Positions 33,718 to 42,370 are shown, counted from the stretch's first letter. The stretch: 64,000 nucleotides of DNA from Clostridia bacterium (GCA_017470145.1 JAFUFB010000030.1:1-64000), one strand, 5' to 3'. Translations and numbers: made by a program. Notes: generated from the letters alone by a model not told the origin.

Positions 33718-35829
33718 ATGGCAAAAACCATTTATGATCCCCAATCAGATCCCCGTTTCCAGCATCCCGTGATTGATCAGGACGAATGGAAGGAAAGGTA
33801 TTTGCCGGACGGTTCCACGATTCCCTTCCGTTATCTGCACGGCTATTTTGAAGGAACGGATGTGAAATTTGCTTTCTGTTTTCCTCCAAAGGATAAATAT
33901 GAAAATCGTTTCCATCAGTATCTTTCCCCCTTCCCCGGCCCGGACGAGGAGATTGCCTCCCTGGGGCATACGGGGCTGGAGGATCGGATTGGCTTCGCCC
34001 TGCACTGCGGCGCTTACTTCATCGAAACCAACATGGGATCCCATTCCCAATTTGGCGGTCAGCGGGATGATCATTTGACCTGGCAATCCTCCGCGGCCGC
34101 GGCCGAATATTCCCGGGAGAAGGCCATGGAAATTTATGAGACCGACCAGCGCCCCTATGGCTATGTGTACGGTGGCAGCGGCGGCGGATACAAATCCATG
34201 GCCTGCATCGAAAACACCCGGGCCTGGGATGGGGCAGCGCCCTATGTCATCGGTTCGCCCGTTTCCCTTCCGAATACCATTACCATGCACGTTCAGGGCC
34301 AGCGGGTGCTGCGCAATGCCTTCCCCAAGATTCTGGACGCTCTGGATGCCGGCGGCTCCGGCGACCCGTACAAGGAGCTGACCAAGGATGAAGCGGATAT
34401 GCTGCGGGAATTGACCCGAATGGGTTTCCCGCCACTGGCCTGGTATCTGGAGGCCAAGGGCGTAAGAGACCCCGGGTCCTTGCCTGTTATCCTGCCCGGC
34501 GTCAAGCGGATGGATCCCGGCTATTTCACGGATTTCTGGACCAAGCCGGGCTATGCCGGCTCCGATCCGGAAAGCTCCTCCTCCAAGGATCATATCGTGT
34601 TCCATACCCGGGTCAAATCCGTACATCTACCGGAAAAGGCGACGGAGCGCAAAGCGGAGGACGGCCTCAACGGCGTGGACGACGCCTGGAAAAAACAGCT
34701 GGCCGACGGCAACGGAGCCTATCTGGAGCTGGAGGAGCTGCCCCAGGGCGACAATCTGTACCTGGAAGGCCTGTCCATGATCTTTGAAAGCGGGGAAGCC
34801 AAGGGGGCGAACCTGCTCATGGGCAAGATGATGCGCTATTCCGATCGGGCTGGCGGCATCGTGACCATTGGCTCCGCCTACGGCACCAGCGATGTGGGAG
34901 AAACGCTGGCCAAGGCGCAGCCCGGCGACGAAATCCTGCTGGATAATTCAGATTATATTGCGGCCCAGAGCTACTATCGTCATCAGGTGCCGGAGGACCT
35001 CTCCTTCCACGCCTGGGATCAATTCCGGGATGAAAAGGGAAACCCGCTTACGGCCCAACGGGCGCCCTTCCCAGTGCCCTTCACTGGCGTAGGCGTGCGG
35101 CAGGATGGCGACATTCAGGGCAAGGTCATCAACATCCAGGCCCTGATGGACGAAAGCACCTGTCCCTGGTGCGCCGACTGGTGGCGAAACAAGATTATCG
35201 CGACGAAGGGGTCCGACGCTGATCACCGCACCTATTTCATGGAGCGGTGCATGCATGGGGATGTAAGCGCCCTGGGAAACTACATGGTGGTGAATTATGT
35301 AGGCGCCCTACGCCAGGCTTTGATCGATCTTTCCGCCTGGGTGGAAAAGGGGATTGAGCCCCTGAACCGCACCACCTATACCCTGGGAGAGGATGGCCAG
35401 ATCCATCCCGAGCAGGATGTGAGCAAGCGTTTTGGCCTCCAGGCCATCCCCACCCTGAAGGCCAATGGGGAAAAGTGTGCTCATGTCAAGGTGGGCGAAT
35501 GCGTCCGCTTCACGGTGGATGTGGAGGTGCCCATCAGTGCCGGCGTGGTAACAGAGGTGCTGTTTGCCTCCCGTGAAAAACAGGTGGATGATCCGAATGG
35601 CACCTATGCCTCCCAGATGTCACGGAGTGACAGCATTTGGGAAAGCCAGCTGAGCTTTGAGCGGGGCACCCGGGGAGAAGTCCACACCGCCCACGCCGAA
35701 GCCATGGCTTCCTATGATCAGCCGGGGACCTACTTCGCCACCGTCCGCGTCGCCAGCAACCGGAGCGAGGAGGCGGACCCCTTCACCCAGGTGCTGAACC
35801 TGGACCGGGCCCGGATTATTGTATCCTAA
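33718..35829 (+). CDS. Large alpha/beta-hydrolase-fold protein, putative esterase
   Basis: 703 aa, no signal peptide. I do not recognise a named family. The nucleophile-elbow motif GYVYGGSGGGYKSMACIEN has Ser154, and the downstream AWDGAAPYVIGSP resembles the tannase/feruloyl esterase group, where the same segment follows the catalytic serine. Candidate acid and base residues lie near CADWW and DHRTYFMERCMHGD in the 480-520 region. The last 130 residues (from about 570) look like a beta-sandwich domain. GAGGAGG precedes the ATG. Its promoter carries the shared 21-bp operator, so it is part of the sugar regulon and may remove acyl or phenolic esters from plant polysaccharide fragments. Confidence 0.6.
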   Translation: MAKTIYDPQSDPRFQHPVIDQDEWKERYLPDGSTIPFRYLHGYFEGTDVKFAFCFPPKDKYENRFHQYLSPFPGPDEEIASLGHTGLEDRIGFALHCGAYFIETNMGSHSQFGGQRDDHLTWQSSAAAAEYSREKAMEIYETDQRPYGYVYGGSGGGYKSMACIENTRAWDGAAPYVIGSPVSLPNTITMHVQGQRVLRNAFPKILDALDAGGSGDPYKELTKDEADMLRELTRMGFPPLAWYLEAKGVRDPGSLPVILPGVKRMDPGYFTDFWTKPGYAGSDPESSSSKDHIVFHTRVKSVHLPEKATERKAEDGLNGVDDAWKKQLADGNGAYLELEELPQGDNLYLEGLSMIFESGEAKGANLLMGKMMRYSDRAGGIVTIGSAYGTSDVGETLAKAQPGDEILLDNSDYIAAQSYYRHQVPEDLSFHAWDQFRDEKGNPLTAQRAPFPVPFTGVGVRQDGDIQGKVINIQALMDESTCPWCADWWRNKIIATKGSDADHRTYFMERCMHGDVSALGNYMVVNYVGALRQALIDLSAWVEKGIEPLNRTTYTLGEDGQIHPEQDVSKRFGLQAIPTLKANGEKCAHVKVGECVRFTVDVEVPISAGVVTEVLFASREKQVDDPNGTYASQMSRSDSIWESQLSFERGTRGEVHTAHAEAMASYDQPGTYFATVRVASNRSEEADPFTQVLNLDRARIIVS

Positions 35830-35847
35830 AGTAGATTTGATAAAAAC

Positions 35848-35866
35848 TCCCCCGCGGAGCGGGGAG
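35848..35866. repeat. CTCCCC/GGGGAG hairpin (copy 2 of the GC palindrome)
   Basis: It lies 18 bp after the esterase-like gene's stop, with loop CGCGGAG. It is not followed by a T-run. It is the start of a degenerate tandem unit that repeats from about 35909. Confidence 0.5.
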
Positions 35867-35911
35867 CGAAACCCGATAGATGATCGGATTTCCTACTAAA
35901 TGCTGATGAAA

Positions 35912-35936
35912 GCTCCCCCCGCGGAGCGGGGGGAGC
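35912..35936. repeat. GCTCCCCCC/GGGGGGAGC hairpin (copy 3 of the GC palindrome)
   Basis: A 9-bp perfect stem with a 7-nt loop GCGGAGC, followed by A-rich sequence rather than T. On the minus strand it is preceded by T-rich sequence. It belongs to the second tandem unit. Confidence 0.5.
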
Positions 35937-35967
35937 AACAAAACCTTTTCGAATCATCAAGAGATGA

Positions 35968-36029
35968 TCGGATTTCCTATATTTTTGATCGGAATCCGGA
36001 CAGTATTTAATTGTGAAAAACGGTAAAAT
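35968..36029 (+). promoter_or_regulatory. Operator-promoter of the sugar ABC operon
   Basis: Half-sites TCGGAT (35968-35973) and TCGGAA (35989-35994) are 21 bp apart. The -10 box TAAAAT (36024-36029) follows after 29 bp. No -35 box is seen. An upstream partial copy (half-site at about 35885, second half-site lost) marks a tandem duplication of this control region. Confidence 0.72.
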
Positions 36030-36095
36030 AATCATCGTAAAGCCCCAGGAGGCTTCTTGAGATCGTCAGGTGAACGGGAAAGGAGACGGAAATTC

Positions 36096-37931
36096 ATGTC
36101 GATTCGGACCAAATGGATTGCGCTGATGACAGCTGTGGTGGTGATGCTGGTGGGCATGCAGCTTTACTATGGCAACATCGGCAATCCCGGCGCCGGCAGC
36201 GCCAGCCCGGAAACCACCTTCGACTGGTGGATCTACTCCGGTACTTCCTCAGAATATTACGATAATTACGCCCAGAACCCCGCTATTCAGTACACGCTTC
36301 AGCACGGCTGGGGTCCGGAGGAGAAGGCCATTGCGCTAAACTTCCTTCAGCCCCCGCCCGGCAGCGAGGATAATAACTACACCACCATGATCGCCTCCGG
36401 AGACCTGCCGGATATCATCGACGCCGTAATCAGTGAAGCCCCCGGCGTCATGGTGGAAAAGGGCTATGCCATCGAACTGACGGAGTATGTAGAACAATAT
36501 ATGCCCAATTACAAGGCCCTGGTGCACTCCAACACCGAGTACCTGTATAACTGCGTCAGCACCGATGAGGATGGCACCGAGCATTACTACCAGCTGAGTC
36601 AGTTGCTGGATGGCTACGATCCCCTGTTCCAGGGCTTCCAATACCGCAGGGATTGGGTAGCCAAATACGGCTCCAACCCCTCCACAGGCGCCTCCTTCAC
36701 CGGCGGCTTTACCAATCCGGAGGATGTGGACAGCTGGGAGGATGATGTCATATTCCCCAGCTGGTATGACGAAAGCAAAAAAGCCAAAGCTCTGGAAATC
36801 GACCCTGAGTGGGATGGAACAGAGCCCTTCTTTGTCACCGACTGGGAATGGATGTTCGACATTTTCCTGAAGGCCCAGGCGGACCTGGGAATTGAAGGGA
36901 AATACGCCATCAGCCTGTACTATCCCGGCTACACCTGGTCCGGCGGCTTGCTCAGCTGCTTCGGCGGCGGCGTCAATATGTTCTATCAGGACGCGGAGAA
37001 TAAGGTGCACTTTGGCGGCAATGAAACCCCCTTCAAAACCTACCTGGAATGCATGCATCACTGGTATGAGGTAGGTTGGCTGGATCATGACTTTAACCAG
37101 CGCACCGCCGACGCCTTCTATCAGATCGACTCTACCTCCGTTCGCCAGGGCCTGATCGGCATGTGGAATGGTGGTCAGAGCGAACTGGGCGGCCGCCTGG
37201 ACATGCACGATGGCGGCTGTACCGAAGGAATCTTCGTAGCCGGCGCTGCCTATCCCATCAACGACAGCTACGGCCCGGAGGAGTGCCAGTTCGTGGTGCC
37301 CAACTGCGTGATGGGCTCCAGCCTCACCAAGGGTGGCATCATGATTACGCCCAAGGCGGCGGAAAAGGATCTGGCGACGCTGTGCAGCTATCTGGATTAC
37401 TTCTACACGGAGGAAGGCGGGCTGATCAAGACCCTGGGTCTCAGCGCGGAGCAAGCCGCGGAATTCAGCAGCAATACCTTCTATGCCGATCATGGCCTGG
37501 CAGACGGCGCTTACACCGTGGTGGAAGATGGAACCTATGTGAAGAGCAGCGTGCTGGCCAACGACAGCGGCCAATTGAACACTGCCGTGGGCTTCAACAA
37601 GTGTCCGGGACTCCAGATGGTCGCCACCGTGGATCTGGGTTACGCGGCCTCTTACTCCACCTCCTTGGCTCGATGGACAAAATATCCCAACACCGGCTTC
37701 TTCCAGGGCAGCCGAACCACCAACGAAATGAGCCAGTCCGACGCCAAGGCTTGTGAGGATATTCACAGCAAGGTGCTGGAATACATGGGCAAAAACTGCG
37801 CCAACTTTATCACCGGAAAATCCAACTTTGATAAGGATTGGGACAAGTGGTGCACTGTGCTGAACAAATACAAGGTAGATCAGGCCATCGAGATTTACCA
37901 GTATTATGTCGATCATTATCCCTTCCGCTGA
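36096..37931 (+). CDS. Extracellular sugar-binding protein of an ABC importer (LplA/YtcQ type)
   Basis: 611 aa from the ATG at 36096, with AAAGGAG 10 nt upstream. An in-frame ATG at 36057 lacks a ribosome site. A hydrophobic N-terminus (about 7-26) acts as signal peptide or anchor; no lipobox cysteine is visible. The length of about 600 aa, the SGDLPDIIDAVISE-type segment near 105-120 and the aromatic-rich ligand regions are typical of LplA/YtcQ binding proteins for oligosaccharides. It leads the operon with two permeases behind it. The operon promoter carries the 21-bp operator. Confidence 0.88.
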   Translation: MSIRTKWIALMTAVVVMLVGMQLYYGNIGNPGAGSASPETTFDWWIYSGTSSEYYDNYAQNPAIQYTLQHGWGPEEKAIALNFLQPPPGSEDNNYTTMIASGDLPDIIDAVISEAPGVMVEKGYAIELTEYVEQYMPNYKALVHSNTEYLYNCVSTDEDGTEHYYQLSQLLDGYDPLFQGFQYRRDWVAKYGSNPSTGASFTGGFTNPEDVDSWEDDVIFPSWYDESKKAKALEIDPEWDGTEPFFVTDWEWMFDIFLKAQADLGIEGKYAISLYYPGYTWSGGLLSCFGGGVNMFYQDAENKVHFGGNETPFKTYLECMHHWYEVGWLDHDFNQRTADAFYQIDSTSVRQGLIGMWNGGQSELGGRLDMHDGGCTEGIFVAGAAYPINDSYGPEECQFVVPNCVMGSSLTKGGIMITPKAAEKDLATLCSYLDYFYTEEGGLIKTLGLSAEQAAEFSSNTFYADHGLADGAYTVVEDGTYVKSSVLANDSGQLNTAVGFNKCPGLQMVATVDLGYAASYSTSLARWTKYPNTGFFQGSRTTNEMSQSDAKACEDIHSKVLEYMGKNCANFITGKSNFDKDWDKWCTVLNKYKVDQAIEIYQYYVDHYPFR

Positions 37932-37962
37932 TGCGGGCTGATTCAAGAGGAGGTGTAATTTC

Positions 37963-38916
37963 ATGGCAAAGAATTCTGCCGCTCTGACCGGCTCCGCACG
38001 ACGCAGCTGGAAAACCGAGCTGAAACGCGACTGGGTTGTTTATCTTCTTTTCCTTCCCATCATCGTGTATGAAGTTCTGATGCATTACCTGCCCATGTTC
38101 GGCATCGTCATGGCTTTTGAGGACTACAATGTGGTGGATGGGTACTTCCACAGCCCCTGGGTGGGAATGAAGCACTTCGTGGATCTCTTCTCCGGGGAAG
38201 ATTTCCTGCAGGCGCTGCGAAATACCGTGGTCATTGGCTTGCTGAAATGTACCGTCGGATTCGTGGCTCCCATCATCTTCGCCCTGATGCTGAGCTTGAT
38301 CAACAGCAAAAAATTCAAGCGGATTGCCCAAACCATGTCCTACATGCCGAATTTCGTGGCCGCGGTCATCGTTTGCTCCCTGTTTACCCAATTCCTGGCC
38401 AAGGATGGACCCTTGACCTTGCTGCTGGCCCGGCTGTTAGGCGCAGAGAACCAGAACTGGTTGGCCAATGACAAGCCCCCCGTGTTCTGGATTATCTACA
38501 CCATGATGGGCATCTGGCAGGGGGTTGGCTGGGGCTCCATCATGTATGTGGCGGCCATCTCCCAGGTCAGCGGCGATCTGCACGAGGCGGCGGCCATCGA
38601 TGGCGCCACCCGGTTGCAGCGGCTGTTCAAGATCACCCTGCCCAACATCCTGCCCATGGTCATGATGATGTTCGTTATCGGCATCGGCACCGCCTTCGTG
38701 GCCGGGTACGATAACATCCTGCTGCTGTATATGCCCAGCACCTACAATGTATCCGATACCGTATATACCTACACCTATCGCCAGGCCTTCGGCGGCGGTA
38801 CGTCCAACTACTCCTTGTCCGCGGCCTCCGGTCTGTTCCAGTCCGTGGTCAGCACCATCTTGCTGGTCGGGTCCAATTCCCTTTCCCGCAAGGTCGGCGG
38901 CAGCAGCCTGTTTTAA
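37963..38916 (+). CDS. Carbohydrate ABC transporter permease, LplB type
   Basis: 317-aa permease with about six membrane segments and the EAA loop HEAAAIDGATRLQRLFKITL near 205-225. AGGAGG lies 8 nt before the ATG. It follows the binding protein by 31 bp and precedes the second permease by 18 bp. The first 25 residues are positively charged and cytoplasmic. Confidence 0.93.
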   Translation: MAKNSAALTGSARRSWKTELKRDWVVYLLFLPIIVYEVLMHYLPMFGIVMAFEDYNVVDGYFHSPWVGMKHFVDLFSGEDFLQALRNTVVIGLLKCTVGFVAPIIFALMLSLINSKKFKRIAQTMSYMPNFVAAVIVCSLFTQFLAKDGPLTLLLARLLGAENQNWLANDKPPVFWIIYTMMGIWQGVGWGSIMYVAAISQVSGDLHEAAAIDGATRLQRLFKITLPNILPMVMMMFVIGIGTAFVAGYDNILLLYMPSTYNVSDTVYTYTYRQAFGGGTSNYSLSAASGLFQSVVSTILLVGSNSLSRKVGGSSLF

Positions 38917-38934
38917 GAGAGGAGGGAAATCGAC

Positions 38935-39846
38935 ATGGCAAAGAAGCAACGGAAACAACAAGAGTGGGAAAACAACATGGTGGAAACCAAAACCATCGCG
39001 GACCGCGTCGTGGATATCATCCTGTATTTGGTCATCGCCCTGGTGGCTCTCTGCAGCGTTATCCCCATGTGGCATGTACTGATGTCCTCCTTCTCGGATG
39101 GCAAATCCCTCCTGGCCCATGTAGGCCTGGTGCTGTGGCCCATCGGGAAATTTACCGTGGAAGGCTATCGGATGATCTTCCAGAACGCCAGCATCGTCAG
39201 CGGCTACATCAACACAATCGTATACACCGTGGCCTTTACCACCATCGGCTTCCTGCTCTCCGCGGTAACGGGCTATGCCCTGAGCCGGGATACGAAAATG
39301 AAGAAGCCCGTGACCTTGGCTTTGATGATCACCATGCTCTTTGGCGGCGGCATGGTGCCTTCCTACATGGTGCTTCGCGCCCTGGGCTGGGTCGGCACGG
39401 TATGGGCCCTGGTGATTCCGGGATGCACCAACTCCATGTACTGCATCATGATGATGAACGCCTTTAATTCCATCCCCAAGGAAATGTACGAAGCCAGCCA
39501 CATCGACGGCGCAGGGCATATTTCCACCCTGTTTGAAATCACCCTGCCTCAGGCCATGAACATGGGCGCCGTGATCATCCTGAATCTGAGCATCGGCCAG
39601 TGGAACTCCTGGCTGCAGGCCAGCATCTACGTACCGAACAAAAAGGCCCTGTGGCCCCTGCAGCTGGTCATTCGGCAGATCACCAGCGAAAACGCCAACT
39701 TCCTGAATTCCTCTAATCCGGATTACAGCCGCTATCTGATCCAGTTCGCGGTCATCATCGCGGCCATCGCCCCCATCATCATCGCCTTCCCCTTCTTCCA
39801 GGATAAGATGGAAAAGGGTGTGATTCAAGGTGGGGTTAAGGGGTGA
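38935..39846 (+). CDS. Carbohydrate ABC transporter permease, LplC/YtcP type
   Basis: 303-aa partner permease. The EAA loop YEASHIDGAGHISTLFEITL is near 181-200, and the end is the family-typical DKMEKGVIQGGVKG. GAGGAGGG precedes the ATG. It is the last gene of the transporter operon. The stop codon is inside the first stem of a structured RNA element that also follows the other LplC-type gene at 135. No ATPase gene is in the operon, as usual when a shared MsmX-type ATPase is used. Confidence 0.93.
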   Translation: MAKKQRKQQEWENNMVETKTIADRVVDIILYLVIALVALCSVIPMWHVLMSSFSDGKSLLAHVGLVLWPIGKFTVEGYRMIFQNASIVSGYINTIVYTVAFTTIGFLLSAVTGYALSRDTKMKKPVTLALMITMLFGGGMVPSYMVLRALGWVGTVWALVIPGCTNSMYCIMMMNAFNSIPKEMYEASHIDGAGHISTLFEITLPQAMNMGAVIILNLSIGQWNSWLQASIYVPNKKALWPLQLVIRQITSENANFLNSSNPDYSRYLIQFAVIIAAIAPIIIAFPFFQDKMEKGVIQGGVKG

Positions 39847-40093
39847 GAAATCCGTGACCGCCAGTGGCGGAAATTACACGGATTTCTCACAGAGCCAATA
39901 AGGAGCAATCTCCACAGTGCGTCCGCTGTTACCCGCGCTGAAGCGCGGACAGCTTGCGCATGGGAGTCGTTACCCAAATCAAAGATTTGGACGACTCCAC
40001 ATGTGGAGTTGCGACTATATTGGCGACCGGGCGAAATGTTTTTCGACCGCCCCTCCCCTATGCCTGCGCGTTCCGCGCAGGCTATTTTTTTCT
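39843..40093 (+). ncRNA. Structured RNA element downstream of the ABC permease operon, copy 2, with terminator
   Basis: It starts at the permease stop codon. Domain 1 has a 14-bp perfect stem (39843-39856 with 39877-39890), then CCGCC/GGCGG with loop AGT and an AAATTA bulge. Domain 2 has the outer stem GCCAATA/TATTGGC (39894-39900 with 40018-40024), the internal loop AGGA/GACTA, and the inner stem GCAA-U-CTCCACA/TGTGGAG-TTGC. Its loop is expanded by two hairpins (39925-39953 and 39963-39998), each with a 3-nt UAC bulge between GU and CC. Compared with copy 1 at 1-139, stems differ but stay paired, and loops and linker (ACAGAGCCAA, AGGAGCAAT, TTGCGACTA, GGCGACCGG) are conserved. A terminator at 40062 ends it. 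Confidence 0.55.
40062..40093 (+). terminator. Rho-independent terminator at the end of the ABC operon and RNA element
   Basis: A perfect 9-bp stem GCCTGCGCG/CGCGCAGGC with loop TTC is followed by TATTTTTTTC. Confidence 0.9.
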
Positions 40094-40121
40094 TTTCAGC
40101 TTGTTCTATTTGGTGTATAAT
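40093..40121 (+). promoter_or_regulatory. Promoter of the two-component system
   Basis: TTTTCA (40093-40098) is followed after 17 bp by the perfect TATAAT (40116-40121). The -35 match is weak. No TCGGAT operator is present here, so the regulator gene does not seem to be self-controlled through that site. Confidence 0.6.
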
Positions 40122-40165
40122 GTTCAAAAATCGACCTGTTTCGCATACTCATAGGAAAGGAAGAA

Positions 40166-41593
40166 GTGATTGTGAAGGCGATTGCGTCCCTGAAGAAGGC
40201 ATTCTGGAACAAATATCGACATCTTGCGCTGTTTCGCCGGCTGCGCCCCCGAATCATGGCCATGATGCTGACCCTGGTGCTGCCTGTCAGCTTAACCTGC
40301 CTGATCATTTCCATCATCTCTATGCTGCAAGGCCGGGAGCTGATCGAAATGAACAGTCAGAACGCCTTCTCCCTGTTCCTGGATCGAATGGCCATTCGAT
40401 ACGAGAATGGAGCCATCGACCCGCTGGACGGCTTCCCAAGCCAGGTAGCGAATGACCTTTCCGCGTTGGTAAATTCCGTGCAGGAGGAATTTCATGGAGA
40501 AATGTATGTATCCCGGGATGGTCAGGAAGCCTGGCGGGTGTTCCCGAACGGCATCACCATTCCGGTGGAAGAGAGCTATGAATCACTTTCCCGCTCGGGG
40601 CATTTTTTTTCCTGGCAGGATAATGACAACCGATTCCAGGCCATGGCCGTTTTTCACTACGATTTTTCCCTGTCCATGTTACCTGTCCCCTTTTGGATCG
40701 GTATCATTCTTTCCCTGTTGACAGCGCTATTTTGCCCCATCCTGTACAAGCGGTTGAAATTGGATATCCTGGATCCCCTATCCACGCTGGACACAGCGCT
40801 GGAAGGTGTCAAGAATGACAGATCCTATCGCATCCCTCCCCAGCCAGGACGGAACAGTGACGAATTCCTGCATCTGTTCGAAGAATTCAACATCATGGCG
40901 CAGGAGGTTCAGGCCTCCTACGAAAAAGACGTCAAAATGCTGGAGACGGAAATGGATAACCTGCGCCTCCAGGTGAATCCTCATATGCTGCTGAATTCCT
41001 ATAACATGATCTATGCCCTGGCGGAATCGAAGAATTATGCCGTAATCCAGGATTACACCCTCTGCCTGGTGGACTACTTCCGCTATGTGCTGCGGAGAGG
41101 ACAAAACCTGGTTTCCGTCCAGCAGGAGCTGGAATTCGTGGATAACTTTATCCGCATCCAGCGCATCCGTTTTCCCGGGCGCTTTTCCTATGTGTACCAG
41201 GCCGAGGATGATGCCATGCAGGCCATGATCCCACCGCTGCTGATCGAAAACTTTGTGGAGAACGCCATCAAATATGCCCTGGATCCCACCAGGCCGATTG
41301 AGATTGTGGTCACCGCCCGGACGGAGGAGGAAGAAGGAGAATCGAAGCTGCATATCGCCATTTCGGACACGGGCAGTGGCATCCGGCCGGAAGTGCTGGA
41401 AAAGCTGAAGGCTCGGGAGCCCTATGTGGACGAGGCAGGCCAGAAGCATATCGGCATCTGGAACTGCGTTCGCCGGATTGAACTGTTCTATGGCGAAGAA
41501 GGAGAGATCCATTTTTCCAGCGGGATGGATCAGGGGACACAGATCTATCTGATCATTCCTTGCCGGAGGGCAGAAGAGGAGGAAGAGCGATGA
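40166..41593 (+). CDS. Sensor histidine kinase, YesM/LytS type
   Basis: 475-aa membrane kinase. The first membrane helix is about 30-53 and the second about 174-194, enclosing a short extracytoplasmic sensor domain. A HAMP-like linker follows. The His_kinase motif LRLQVNPHMLLNSYNMIYAL has phospho-acceptor His273. The ATPase domain has LLIENFVENAIKYAL (N box) and SDTGSGI (G1). A GTG start is used: the one at 40166, or 40172 which fits the GGAAAGG site better. The ATGA overlap with the response regulator gene makes it a clear pair. It probably senses sugars taken up by the adjacent transporter. Confidence 0.92.
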   Translation: MIVKAIASLKKAFWNKYRHLALFRRLRPRIMAMMLTLVLPVSLTCLIISIISMLQGRELIEMNSQNAFSLFLDRMAIRYENGAIDPLDGFPSQVANDLSALVNSVQEEFHGEMYVSRDGQEAWRVFPNGITIPVEESYESLSRSGHFFSWQDNDNRFQAMAVFHYDFSLSMLPVPFWIGIILSLLTALFCPILYKRLKLDILDPLSTLDTALEGVKNDRSYRIPPQPGRNSDEFLHLFEEFNIMAQEVQASYEKDVKMLETEMDNLRLQVNPHMLLNSYNMIYALAESKNYAVIQDYTLCLVDYFRYVLRRGQNLVSVQQELEFVDNFIRIQRIRFPGRFSYVYQAEDDAMQAMIPPLLIENFVENAIKYALDPTRPIEIVVTARTEEEEGESKLHIAISDTGSGIRPEVLEKLKAREPYVDEAGQKHIGIWNCVRRIELFYGEEGEIHFSSGMDQGTQIYLIIPCRRAEEEEER

Positions 41594-42360
41594 ATATTCT
41601 GATCGTGGATGATGAGCAATTAGCGATTCAGGGAATGCTGGACGGGATCAACTGGGGCCTGTTGGGCTTTGACAAGGTGTTGACAGCCAACGGCTACACG
41701 GAAGCCGTGAACATCATCAAAAACACCTACATCGACATCATGGTCAGCGATATTGAGATGCCGGGAGAAAGCGGGCTGAAGCTCATCAAGTATGTCAACG
41801 AGCACAGCCAAAATACGGAATGCATCATTCTCACCTGCCATGATGAGTTCGACTATGCCCGCACAGCTGTGGGACTCAACTGCCTGGAATACCTGCTGAA
41901 GCCCATTCGCTATCCGAAGCTGACGGAGGTGCTCCTGCAGGCGAAGGAGAAGGTGGAAGCCCGGCGGCAGAACGAACAGATGAAGCAATACGGTCAACAA
42001 TATATCCGGTCCCTGTCCCAGGAAACCAAGGGCGATACCTTGAACGCCCTGGAAACCGCCGTCAGCTATATTGACGCCCATCTGGCGGAGGAGCTCTCCG
42101 TGCGGGATTTGGCGGCGAACAGCTATATCAGCGCAGATCACCTGACCCGGCTCTTCAAAAAGAAATACGGCATGACGGTTTCGGAATATATTCAGGATAA
42201 GCGCATTCGCCTGGCCGGAGAGCTGCTGCGCCGGGAGGATGTGACCATCTCCATGGTGGCCAACACCGTAGGCTTCGGAAATTATTCCTATTTCACGGAG
42301 CAATTCAAGAAGCATTTCGGCCTTACGCCTCGGGAATACCAGCGGCAGGCCAGGAAGTAA
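41590..42360 (+). CDS. Response regulator, YesN type, with AraC DNA-binding domain
   Basis: 256-aa transcription factor from the ATG at 41590 (GGAGG 7 nt upstream; overlaps the kinase stop by ATGA). The receiver domain has phospho-acceptor Asp54 in IMVSDIEMPGESG and Lys in LLKPIRYP. The C-terminal AraC domain has two helix-turn-helix units: LAANSYISADHLTRLFKKKY and ISMVANTVGFGNYSYFTEQF, followed by FGLTPREYQR. AraC-type regulators bind two direct half-sites about two helical turns apart. The four TCGGAT pairs at 33546, 33624, 35968 and 42371 fit this, and I infer they are its targets. Confidence 0.93.
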   Translation: MNILIVDDEQLAIQGMLDGINWGLLGFDKVLTANGYTEAVNIIKNTYIDIMVSDIEMPGESGLKLIKYVNEHSQNTECIILTCHDEFDYARTAVGLNCLEYLLKPIRYPKLTEVLLQAKEKVEARRQNEQMKQYGQQYIRSLSQETKGDTLNALETAVSYIDAHLAEELSVRDLAANSYISADHLTRLFKKKYGMTVSEYIQDKRIRLAGELLRREDVTISMVANTVGFGNYSYFTEQFKKHFGLTPREYQRQARK

Positions 42361-42370
42361 CCTCAAGATG

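Noticed and set aside
35848-35936. CRISPR-like repeat array
   Set aside because: Only two units, each an internal hairpin plus an operator-like segment, with diverged sequence and no cas genes. No CRISPR array was seen anywhere in the window.
36336-37964. A 542-codon open frame antisense to the sugar-binding protein gene
   Set aside because: It is a shadow of the binding protein gene, which has a ribosome site, signal peptide and operon context.
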